A stretch of 27,650 nt of DNA from Verrucomicrobiaceae bacterium UBA2429. GTDB lineage: Bacteria > Verrucomicrobiota > Verrucomicrobiia > Verrucomicrobiales > Verrucomicrobiaceae. Below are positions 14,471 to 21,213 of the stretch, piece by piece. The notes beneath the pieces are model-generated. The model was given only the letters and a program-made list of their open reading frames with translations. It was not told the DNA's origin and searched no databases. Where the stretch lies: contig DDQZ01000101.1 of NCBI GenBank assembly GCA_002343505.1, positions 44,042 through 71,691 of the forward strand, in the 5' to 3' direction. The position numbers and the translations under genes are program-made. Position 1 is the first letter of the stretch, and each line of letters starts with the position of its first letter.

Positions 14471-15712
14471 TCAGACGCGGCTCTTGATGCCGTTCACGGA
14501 TTGGAAGACGGCGGAGATGATGGAGTAGGCGACGACACCGACGATGACGGCCATGAACACGATGATGATCGGCGAGATGAGCGCGGTCATGCGTTTGATG
14601 CGCTTGTCCAGCTCCTTGTCGTAGCGGATGGCGGCTTTCTCGAGCGATTTGCCGATCTCGCCGGTCTGCTCGCCGACGGCGATCATGTCCACGAGCATCA
14701 TGGGGAAGTGGCCGACTTTTTTGAGCGAGTTGGAGAGGGAAGAGCCTTCGGAGACGAGGTTGTTCACCCTGGCGAGCAGGGACTGGATGAAGACGTTGGC
14801 GGAGATTTTGGAGACGAGGCGGATGCTGTTGAGCAGGGGCACACCATTGCCGACGAGGCTGCCCATCGAGTGGGCGAACTGGGCATAGAAGCGGGTGGCG
14901 ATGACGGGACCGAAAAGGGGTGTGTGCAGCTTGGTCTGGTGCCACCACATGAGTCCCTTGGGTGTGGCGATGTAGGCTTTGAAGGAGAGAGCGAGAATGA
15001 CGACGACACTGAGCATGACCCACCACCAGGAGGCGAGGAAGTTGTTGAAGCTGATGAGCATCTGCGTGGCGAAGGGCAGCTTCTGGCCGCTCTTGGCGAG
15101 CAGATCGGTGATCTGGGGCACCATGACGGTCATGAAGACGATCATGAGCACGGCGCACGCGCCGATGAGGAAGGCGGGGTAGATCATGGCCTGGGTGACC
15201 TTGGCCTGTAGCTCTGCAATGACGGCCAGATTTTGCGCCAGGCGGCGCAGGATGGGTGCCAGGGTGCCGCTGACCTCGCCGGCGGCGACGAGGTTGCAAT
15301 ACAGGTCGTCAAAGCTGGGCGAGGCTTTTTTCAGCGCCTTTGCCACGGTGGCGCCTTCGCGGATGTGCTCGCGCAGAATGGCGGAGACCTGGCGCAGGGC
15401 AGGGGCCTCCTGGCGCTCGTTCATGACGCGCAGGGCCTGGTCAATTTGCAGGCCGCCATCGAGCAGGTCGGCGAGTTCCTCGGTGAAGAGAATGATTTGA
15501 GCGCGCTTGAGCTTCACCGGTTCATTCGGCGCGGCCTGCGAGGCGCTGCTGGCCGCGCCTGCTTTGGCGGCTTTTGCCTCCTCCATGACTTTGACCGGCG
15601 TTAATGCCTGCGCCTCCAGTTTCCGAAACGCCTCGGCTCGCGAACCGACGGCGAGACTGCCGGTGATGGTCTGGCCGGACGGGTTGAGGGCGGTGTAGGT
15701 GAAGGAGGGCAT
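14471..15712 (-). CDS. gspF: Type II secretion inner-membrane platform protein GspF
   Basis: GspF is the polytopic inner-membrane core of the platform that turns ATP hydrolysis by GspE into pseudopilus growth. The 413-residue product starts MPSFTYTALNPSGQTITGSL, the usual GspF/PilC opening. Two T2SSF domains follow (about 70-195 and 275-400), with FTEELADLLDGGLQIDQALRVM in the first and FAHSMGSLVGNGVPLLNSIRL in the second. Three hydrophobic segments are visible (about 180-200, 230-250 and 383-403). It starts 4 bp after the toxin gene stop codon, so it is almost certainly co-transcribed and probably translationally linked with the toxin-antitoxin pair. Confidence 0.97.
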   Translation of the reverse strand: MPSFTYTALNPSGQTITGSLAVGSRAEAFRKLEAQALTPVKVMEEAKAAKAGAASSASQAAPNEPVKLKRAQIILFTEELADLLDGGLQIDQALRVMNERQEAPALRQVSAILREHIREGATVAKALKKASPSFDDLYCNLVAAGEVSGTLAPILRRLAQNLAVIAELQAKVTQAMIYPAFLIGACAVLMIVFMTVMVPQITDLLAKSGQKLPFATQMLISFNNFLASWWWVMLSVVVILALSFKAYIATPKGLMWWHQTKLHTPLFGPVIATRFYAQFAHSMGSLVGNGVPLLNSIRLVSKISANVFIQSLLARVNNLVSEGSSLSNSLKKVGHFPMMLVDMIAVGEQTGEIGKSLEKAAIRYDKELDKRIKRMTALISPIIIVFMAVIVGVVAYSIISAVFQSVNGIKSRV

Positions 15713-15716
15713 GTGC

Positions 15717-16013
15717 TTATATGGAACGCAGAATGCGGTCGCGCTTCACGGGATTGATGCGGCCGTCAAGGATGGCAAAGACGAGGGATTCATTTTCGGC
15801 CACGCAGTAATGGATGATGGATTGGAAGACCTTTGATTTCACACGGTGAAAGTCGTGAATGCGGCGGTGGATGCTTGCGGTGACGCGGAGTTCGACAAGG
15901 TCTTCTTCGAGGCACTGGCGGAAGTATGATCCAAGCCCGGGATCCTGACGCTCATGGAAACAGTAGGAGTGTTGAAGGTCATGCAGCGCGGGTTTGAGCA
16001 GGCGGACTCTCAT
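15717..16013 (-). CDS. ParE/RelE-superfamily toxin
   Basis: A 98-residue protein with the layout of the ParE/RelE toxin family. It begins with an N-terminal strand (MRVRLLKPALHDL), followed by a helix with LGSYFRQCLEEDLVEL, then RVKSKVFQSIIHYCVAE. It ends with LVFAILDGRINPVKRDRIL, where the FAILxxRxNPxxxxxR pattern is typical. ParE toxins poison gyrase; RelE toxins cleave mRNA; which one applies cannot be told here. The reading frame is intact. The ATG overlaps the antitoxin TGA by four bases (ATGA), the usual antitoxin-first order. The gene lies between gspE and gspF, an unexpected place for a toxin-antitoxin pair. Confidence 0.85.
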   Translation of the reverse strand: MRVRLLKPALHDLQHSYCFHERQDPGLGSYFRQCLEEDLVELRVTASIHRRIHDFHRVKSKVFQSIIHYCVAENESLVFAILDGRINPVKRDRILRSI

Positions 16014-16236
16014 GGCATGGTGCGGCGCATTTCCTGGACGAAATCATCCAGCTCCATGACTTCGACCCGCCCCGCTTCGAGCTGCTTTTCGCGCTCGGCC
16101 AGCACGTCGAGGTGCCATGCCGGGACGCCTTCTTCAATTTGAGGCGAGGCGTCCAGGTCTTCGGTGAGCGCTTGAAGCAATTGCCATTTCTGCGCTCCAG
16201 CGGGATTTCGATGGGGGGATTGGCGGCGAGTGTCAT
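16010..16236 (-). pseudogene. Addiction-module antitoxin (Unstab_antitox type), frameshifted as written
   Basis: The antitoxin can be read only by joining two frames. From the ATG at 16236 the first frame gives MTLAANPPIEIPLERR. Near 16187-16191 the reading must shift by one base (one base appears to be missing) to give WQLLQALTEDLDASPQ, then GVPAWHLDVLAEREKQLEAG, then VEVMELDDFVQEMRRTMP and a TGA at 16010-16012. The second part is clearly the 'putative addiction module component' family (AWHxxVLAERE followed by an acidic tail). The combined protein would be about 75 residues, the normal length. The second frame has no ATG; a TTG codon inside QLLQ could serve as an internal start. The alternatives are a real inactivating deletion, a sequencing error in the AAA run, or an unusual start or frameshift. 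Confidence 0.75.
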
Positions 16237-16273
16237 GGGGCGAGGATACTGGATGGGCCGGGCTTTGCCAAGG

Positions 16274-17968
16274 CTACTCTCCGGCGGCGGTGACGGTCAT
16301 CACCTCCTCCAGCGTGGTGATGCCTTCGGCGGCTTTGCGGAAGCCGTAGTGGCGCATGGGAATCATGCCGTCCTGGAGGGCTTGGGCCTTCAGTTCTGCG
16401 GTGGTGGCGCGGGCATTGATCTTTTCCTGAAGAGCGCCGGTCATTTGGCATATCTCCATGATGGCAAGGCGGCCGCTGAAGCCGGTGTTGCGGCAGGAAC
16501 GGCATCCTCCCGCCTGCCAGAGCTGGCCTTTCCACTCCATCGGGAAACCCATGGACTTGAGGTGTCCATCTTCATAGTGGGCGGGCTTTTTGCAATATGG
16601 GCAGAGCGTGCGCACGAGGCGCTGGGCCTGGAAGGCGCGCACGGAGGAGGAGATCATGAATGGCTCGATACCCATGTCGAGCAGGCGGGAGATGCCGCCC
16701 ACGGCATCGTTCGTGTGCAGGGTGGAAAAGACAAGATGGCCGGTCAGCGCGCCGCGAATGGCGATCTCCACGGTCTCCTGGTCGCGCATTTCCCCGACCA
16801 TGATCACATTCGGGTCGCCGCGCAGGATGGAGCGCAGTCCGGCGGCGAAAGTGAGGTCAATTTCCGGCTTCACCGCGATTTGCACGACACCGTCGAGCTT
16901 GTTCTCCACCGGGTCCTCGATGGTGACGATGCGGCGGTCCTTGGTGTTCAGCTCCTTGAGCAGGGTGTAGAGCGTGGTGCTCTTGCCGGAGCCGGTGGGG
17001 CCGGTGACGAGGATGATGCCGTTGGGTTGGGCGAGCAGGCGGCGGAAAATGGACTCGGTCTGCGCGTCGAGGCCGAGCTGGGCCATGTCGAACTTTTTCC
17101 GGGTCAGCAGGCGCAGCGCCACAGACTCGCCGTTGACGCTGGGAATGGTGGCCACGCGCACGTCAATGGGGTCGCCGTCGAGTTCGAGGTTGATGCGCCC
17201 GTCCTGAGGCAGACGGCGCTCGGCGATGTCCAGATGCGCCATGATCTTCAAGCGGGAGACGAGCGAGTTTTGCAGCAGGCGCATGTTCGGCGGCACGGGC
17301 ACCTCGATGAGCTTGCCGTCAATGCGGTAGCGGATGCGCAGGTCGCGCTCCAGGGGCTCGACATGAATGTCGGTGGCTCGCTCCTTCAGTCCCTCGCGGA
17401 AGATTTGATTCACGAAGTTCATCACCGTGGCTTCCTCGTCCGCCTCGTCGAGCACGGTGGTCTCCTGCTTCAGGTCATCGTCGTCCTCTATGCCTTCCCG
17501 GCCTTCCAGCAGTTCCTCAAAATTCTCCGCCCCCACGCCATAGCCCTGATGCAGCGATTCCAAAATGCGGTGTCGGCTGGCGATCTGCCAGTGTACTCGC
17601 TTGCCCAGCTCCTGCCCCACCGCCTGGCGCGCGCCGAGGTCGAAGGGGTTGTAGGTCAAAAGCGTGGCCTCCACGCTGCTCACATGTGCGGGGCAGATGC
17701 GGTGGCGCAGGGCCAGTTTCGCGGGGAAGCGCGCGTGCAATCCTTCTTGAGTCTCTTCATCCTCACGAGCGAAGGGCATCTTGAGCGCGCCGGCGAGTGT
17801 CTCGAAAAAAGCCTCCTCATCCACCAGATTCGCATCCAGCAGCGCTTCGATGAGCGGCTGGCGCTTGTCGCAGGCGTCCTCCAGGGTGTGGCGCAGGCGG
17901 GAGGTGTCACGGCAGCCGGCGTCTGCGGCGGCTTGGAGGAGAATGTCGGGCAGCGTGGTGGTGACCAT
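16274..17968 (-). CDS. gspE: Type II secretion ATPase GspE
   Basis: GspE is the cytoplasmic hexameric ATPase that powers pseudopilus assembly. The 564-residue product shows every element of the family: N-terminal T2SSE_N domain (about 30-145), Walker A GPTGSGKST at 323-331, Asp box VTIEDPVE at about 348-355, Walker B region RGDPNVIMVGEMRD at 383-396, His box GALTGHLVFSTLHTND at 406-421, and the zinc-binding tetracysteine Cys456, Cys459, Cys489 and Cys492. The start at 17968 is the only sensible ATG; 27 bp separate it from the redoxin gene, so the two may share a transcript. It is followed after 37 bp by the antitoxin remnant. Confidence 0.97.
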   Translation of the reverse strand: MVTTTLPDILLQAAADAGCRDTSRLRHTLEDACDKRQPLIEALLDANLVDEEAFFETLAGALKMPFAREDEETQEGLHARFPAKLALRHRICPAHVSSVEATLLTYNPFDLGARQAVGQELGKRVHWQIASRHRILESLHQGYGVGAENFEELLEGREGIEDDDDLKQETTVLDEADEEATVMNFVNQIFREGLKERATDIHVEPLERDLRIRYRIDGKLIEVPVPPNMRLLQNSLVSRLKIMAHLDIAERRLPQDGRINLELDGDPIDVRVATIPSVNGESVALRLLTRKKFDMAQLGLDAQTESIFRRLLAQPNGIILVTGPTGSGKSTTLYTLLKELNTKDRRIVTIEDPVENKLDGVVQIAVKPEIDLTFAAGLRSILRGDPNVIMVGEMRDQETVEIAIRGALTGHLVFSTLHTNDAVGGISRLLDMGIEPFMISSSVRAFQAQRLVRTLCPYCKKPAHYEDGHLKSMGFPMEWKGQLWQAGGCRSCRNTGFSGRLAIMEICQMTGALQEKINARATTAELKAQALQDGMIPMRHYGFRKAAEGITTLEEVMTVTAAGE

Positions 17969-17995
17969 GAATCTCTTGGAACGCCGGGCGCGGGA

Positions 17996-18592
17996 TCAAG
18001 TTGCGGCGCGCTTGGTGAAATGCTCCGGCTCATTTCCGGGACGCCACTTGATGTTGCATCCAGAGCTGGGCAGTTGGCGGGAAAGCGGAGGCTCTCCCGC
18101 GAGCATGGCTGCCACGGCGGCGCGCAGGTCCGCGCCTGTGATGGGCTGGTCATTGCGCGGGCGGGAGGAGTCAAACTGTCCGCAGTAGGCCAGTTTCAGC
18201 GCGCCATCGAAAAGGTAAAAATCCGGCGTGCAGGCCGCCGCATAGGCGTGCGCCACGCTTTGATCCGCATCCAGCAGGTAGGGGAAGCTCCAGCCGTGCG
18301 CGGCGGCGAATTCGATCATCTTGTCAGGCGCGTCGGCGGGGTATTTCTCGATGTCGTTCGAGTTCACGGCTACCACGCCGATGTCTTGCGCATCCAACTC
18401 ACGCGCAAAAGCGGTCAGCGCCGGGGCCAGATGCACGACAAAGGGGCAGTGATTGCACACAAACATCACGAGCAGCCCGCGCGGGCCGCGCACATCATCC
18501 AGGGTGTGGAGCCGACCCTGGGCATCGGGAAGCTCGATTTCCGGGGCAGGGGAGCCAAGAGGCAGGATTCGGGTGGAGGGGACTTCGGCCAT
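17996..18592 (-). CDS. Thioredoxin-fold redoxin (AhpC/TSA-like, CNHCPF motif)
   Basis: A 198-residue cytoplasmic thioredoxin-fold protein. The likely active site is Cys46 and Cys49 in VMFVCNHCPFVVHLAPAL, a CxxC with the CNHCP pattern of a thioredoxin-like subgroup often annotated as redoxin domain protein. Other family marks are VAVNSNDIEKYPADAPD, PYLLDADQSVAHAYAAACTPDFYLF and the C-terminal SSGCNIKWRPGNEP with a third conserved Cys. The start MAEVPSTRIL at 18592 is preferred; the frame continues to 18652, but the extra 20 residues would run into the promoter region of the divergent gene. It could be the first gene of the gsp transcript or an independent gene; the sequence does not decide this. 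A role in thiol or peroxide chemistry is inferred only from the fold. Confidence 0.88.
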   Translation of the reverse strand: MAEVPSTRILPLGSPAPEIELPDAQGRLHTLDDVRGPRGLLVMFVCNHCPFVVHLAPALTAFARELDAQDIGVVAVNSNDIEKYPADAPDKMIEFAAAHGWSFPYLLDADQSVAHAYAAACTPDFYLFDGALKLAYCGQFDSSRPRNDQPITGADLRAAVAAMLAGEPPLSRQLPSSGCNIKWRPGNEPEHFTKRAAT

Positions 18593-18660
18593 GTGATTTT
18601 TAGAGGGTTCTTGATGCCCGCGAAGGCGACTCCTGGATGGACTTCGAGGCAAGTTTTGCT

Positions 18661-18688
18661 TTGCCTTTTTGTTTATAATTTCTATAAT
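18661..18688 (+). promoter_or_regulatory. Promoter of the transglutaminase-like gene (nearly leaderless)
   Basis: Two perfect TATAAT boxes lie at 18674-18679 and 18683-18688, nine bases apart. The second is 16 bp downstream of TTGCCT (18661-18666). The ATG at 18695 begins six bases after the second box, so a transcript from it would start at or very near the start codon. A start from the first box would give a leader of roughly nine bases. Confidence 0.65.
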
Positions 18689-18694
18689 TCAAGG

Positions 18695-20041
18695 ATGTTG
18701 TCGCGTCTGCTCGTATGGTCAATTCTCGCCGGTGTCACCCTGGCGGGCGCGTTGCTTGTTGTCAGGAGCGACCATGTCAGCTTTTGGCGGCAATGGATAC
18801 GGCAGTGGACGGGCGGCGCGGAGACCTATTCCGAGATCCGCTTCCAGGTGGATTTGGTGGACCGGCTCAATTACGGGCGCATCTCGGCCCGGTTGCCTTT
18901 GCTGAAACTCGACGAGGGACTGGAGAACTGGCTCGAAGAACATTTCCCGCAAATGGCTCTTGATGACATCAATGCCGTCAGCGCGCGCGTGCAGGAAGCC
19001 ATGCCGCGATATTACCGGGTGGCCGTTTGCGCGGTGAGCGGCCCCAGCTTGCGCGCCATTTTGGACGAGTTTCAAGACTTCCGTGAGCAGCAGCTTCCCG
19101 AGATGACTCATCTGGCTTGTGTGGTCCGTCCGCAAACAGGCGGCTTTTCCCGGCAGGCGCTGCTTGTCGTTGGCCAGAGACTGCAAGAGTTCAATCCTGA
19201 AAACCTCACCGCTGAGATGGAAGACGCCTACTTCAGCTCATGCCTGCACTGCCGGCATCCGCACATCGTCCGCGCGGTCAAAAAACGCCACAGCCTGGGT
19301 CTGGAGTGCCCTCAATGCCGGCGCACCTATGCGGTGGTGGCCTCGGATGAGAATGGCGTCTTTCGCTATGCCAACGAGTTCCTTACCGGTTACGCGCCCC
19401 CCGCCGTTTTCTCCAAGGACCAGTCCCGTGTGCATGAGCTTTTCACCATCTGGACTGCCGTGCATGACAACTGCCGTTATGTGAAGGATCCCGTCGAGGG
19501 AAAAGTATCCACCGACACCTGGCAGACCAGTCTGGAAACACAGAGGCTCGGCCAGGGAGACTGCGAGGACTCGGCCATTTATCTTTGTGACTGGCTTCTG
19601 ACGCGCGGGTTCCAGGCCAGGGTCGTGCTCGGACGCTTCGGCGACCTCGGCGGCCATGCTTGGGTGGTGGTGAAGCTCGACGACAAGGAATATCTGCTCG
19701 AGTCCACCGAGGGCCGGCCCGACCCTGCCAATCCGCCCATGGCCTCGCGCGTGGGCAGCCGCTATGTACCGGAGGTCATGTTTGACCGCCACGCGATCTT
19801 TGTGCGCTCCACACCCGGACAGGCATGGAAGGGCGACTACTGGTCCGCGAAATACTGGACGCGCATCGAGCCGCGCTCGCTTTTGCCGGACACTGAGATG
19901 TCAGCGCCAAGTGTGGCGCGCACCACGCGGCCTGATCCGGCGGTGGCGCCCTTCATGGAGCTGGAGGAAATCCCGCGCGATGCCACCGAGTGGCGCATGA
20001 ACTCCGACATCGGGCGCGAAATCCCCGCCGCCTCCCGCTGA
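18695..20041 (+). CDS. Membrane-anchored transglutaminase-like cysteine protease with zinc ribbon
   Basis: A 448-residue protein. Residues 1-24 form an uncleaved signal or membrane anchor (LLVWSILAGVTLAGALLVV). A region of unknown fold follows to about 175. Residues 183-208 hold a four-cysteine zinc ribbon (Cys183, Cys186, Cys205, Cys208; SSCLHCRHPH and LECPQCRRTY). From about 240 a transglutaminase-like domain carries the probable catalytic triad Cys290 (GQGDCEDSAIY), His321 (GGHAWVVV) and an acidic residue near 329-336. This fold includes bacterial transglutaminase-like cysteine proteinases that cut periplasmic proteins. Substrate and partner are unknown. The ATG is set by the promoter just upstream; the frame is open far upstream antisense to gspE, which I reject as coding. 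The gene is divergent from the redoxin gene. Confidence 0.85.
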   Translation: MLSRLLVWSILAGVTLAGALLVVRSDHVSFWRQWIRQWTGGAETYSEIRFQVDLVDRLNYGRISARLPLLKLDEGLENWLEEHFPQMALDDINAVSARVQEAMPRYYRVAVCAVSGPSLRAILDEFQDFREQQLPEMTHLACVVRPQTGGFSRQALLVVGQRLQEFNPENLTAEMEDAYFSSCLHCRHPHIVRAVKKRHSLGLECPQCRRTYAVVASDENGVFRYANEFLTGYAPPAVFSKDQSRVHELFTIWTAVHDNCRYVKDPVEGKVSTDTWQTSLETQRLGQGDCEDSAIYLCDWLLTRGFQARVVLGRFGDLGGHAWVVVKLDDKEYLLESTEGRPDPANPPMASRVGSRYVPEVMFDRHAIFVRSTPGQAWKGDYWSAKYWTRIEPRSLLPDTEMSAPSVARTTRPDPAVAPFMELEEIPRDATEWRMNSDIGREIPAASR

Positions 20042-20067
20042 TCTGGAACGCGCGCAAGGCATGAGCG

Positions 20068-21138
20068 TCACAGCGCCTTTTCCATGATGAAGTCATCCAT
20101 GAAAAAGCCGCTGCCGATGTCGGAGCACACGTCCTCGACAAAGCGGAAGCCCGCGCGCTGGTAGGCGCGGATGGCGGGCGCGTTGCGCTTGTTCACGCGC
20201 AGTTGCAGCCGCGTGCCGCCGAGTTCACGAGCGCGCTCACCGGTCCATGCCAGAGCCGCCGCGCCCAGGCCGCGCCCATGCACTTCGGGCAGGAGGTAGA
20301 GTTTGTTGATGAAGACGATGTCGCTCTCCAGATAGCGCTCGAAGGAGATGTAACCCACCGGCCCGCGCGCCTCCGCCTCCACCAGCGCATACCACACACC
20401 GCGCGTCTCCATCTCGCGCGCCATGGAGGCGGGCTGGTACCAGATGCTCAGCATGTAGTCTATCTGCGCCTCGCTGATGATGCCGGGATAATACGACCAC
20501 CAGATTTCATGCCCCAGCTCCTGCACCACGCGCAGCTCCTCCGGCCCGATGCGGCGGATGCGCGCCGCGAACGGCCGCCGCGCCTCCACGCCGAGCTGCT
20601 CGCGGCTCCAGGCCAGCGTGTCGCTCCACACCGCCAGGTCATCCGCCGGGGAGAGTCGCGCGAGTTGTGCGGCGATCTCGCCATGCGCGGGCTCCACCAC
20701 GCTTTCTTCGCGGATCTGGCGCAGGTCCGGCGGGAACTCGCTTTCGAGCAGTATCTCCTTCGCCAGATACCAGCAGGCCCAGGCGCGCCAGGTGCGCAGC
20801 TCCTTGTGCGGCTCCACCATGCGCGTGGCCAGGTGCTGCCAATGCCGCCGGGGATTGCCCATGAACTGCCCCTCCCGCCGGTTCAGCATCAGCCAAGCCA
20901 GCGCGCGATACGGCAGCGGCCATGCCTGGAGCACCGGCTCCGTGCCCGCCATGGGCGAGGAAAGCGCGCGGTTCAGCATCAGGATCGCCTGCGCCGGCAG
21001 CCCCTCCTGCCACAAGCTCTGCGCGCAGCGATGCGCCATCTCATAAAAAGCGGGACCACGATCTTTGCCAAAAACATGCATCTCCGCCGCGCGATACGGG
21101 CGGTCCAGAACAGGCAGCAAGGGGTGGGGTTCGTTCAT
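20068..21138 (-). CDS. GNAT acetyltransferase with an N-terminal domain of unknown function
   Basis: A 356-residue protein in two parts. Residues about 190-356 are a GNAT N-acetyltransferase: the acetyl-CoA loop is LLPEVHGRGLGAAAL at about 282-296, and the C-terminal motif is NKRNAPAIRAYQRAGFRF at about 316-333, with GPVGYISFERYLES as the central strand. The acceptor substrate is unknown. Residues 1-165 are helical and Trp/Arg-rich (FYEMAHRCAQSLWQEG, AILMLNRALSSP, LAWLMLNRREGQFMGN). I do not recognise this part; the repeated helices with LMLNR motifs suggest a helical bundle or TPR-like scaffold. The start at 21138 is the only suitable ATG. It follows the esterase gene by 75 bp and may be co-transcribed. 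Confidence 0.88.
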   Translation of the reverse strand: MNEPHPLLPVLDRPYRAAEMHVFGKDRGPAFYEMAHRCAQSLWQEGLPAQAILMLNRALSSPMAGTEPVLQAWPLPYRALAWLMLNRREGQFMGNPRRHWQHLATRMVEPHKELRTWRAWACWYLAKEILLESEFPPDLRQIREESVVEPAHGEIAAQLARLSPADDLAVWSDTLAWSREQLGVEARRPFAARIRRIGPEELRVVQELGHEIWWSYYPGIISEAQIDYMLSIWYQPASMAREMETRGVWYALVEAEARGPVGYISFERYLESDIVFINKLYLLPEVHGRGLGAAALAWTGERARELGGTRLQLRVNKRNAPAIRAYQRAGFRFVEDVCSDIGSGFFMDDFIMEKAL

Positions 21139-21160
21139 GGCGCCATCATCTTCATCCGTC

Positions 21161-21182
21161 TCTTAATCCTTGTCTTAATCCA
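21161..21182. repeat. Short direct repeat between GNAT and esterase genes
   Basis: TCTTAATCC occurs at 21161-21169 and again at 21173-21181, a 12-bp period, in the 75-bp gap 21139-21213. The gap contains nothing else I can recognise. Confidence 0.6.
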
Positions 21183-21213
21183 TCCAGCAAAGCTCATCCC
21201 AGCCATTCGAAAC

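Noticed and set aside
15979..16236. An 85-codon minus-strand frame as an independent gene
   Set aside because: Only its first 16 codons match the antitoxin N-terminus; the rest is out of frame with the conserved antitoxin sequence. It is treated as a frameshifted antitoxin.
16112..18694. Open frame of about 860 codons on the plus strand, upstream of and in frame with the transglutaminase-like gene
   Set aside because: It is antisense to gspE and to the redoxin gene, both of which have complete family motifs. The translation is composed of low-information residues (Gly, Ala, His, Arg) without domains. It stays open because of the GC-rich codon use of the opposite strand.
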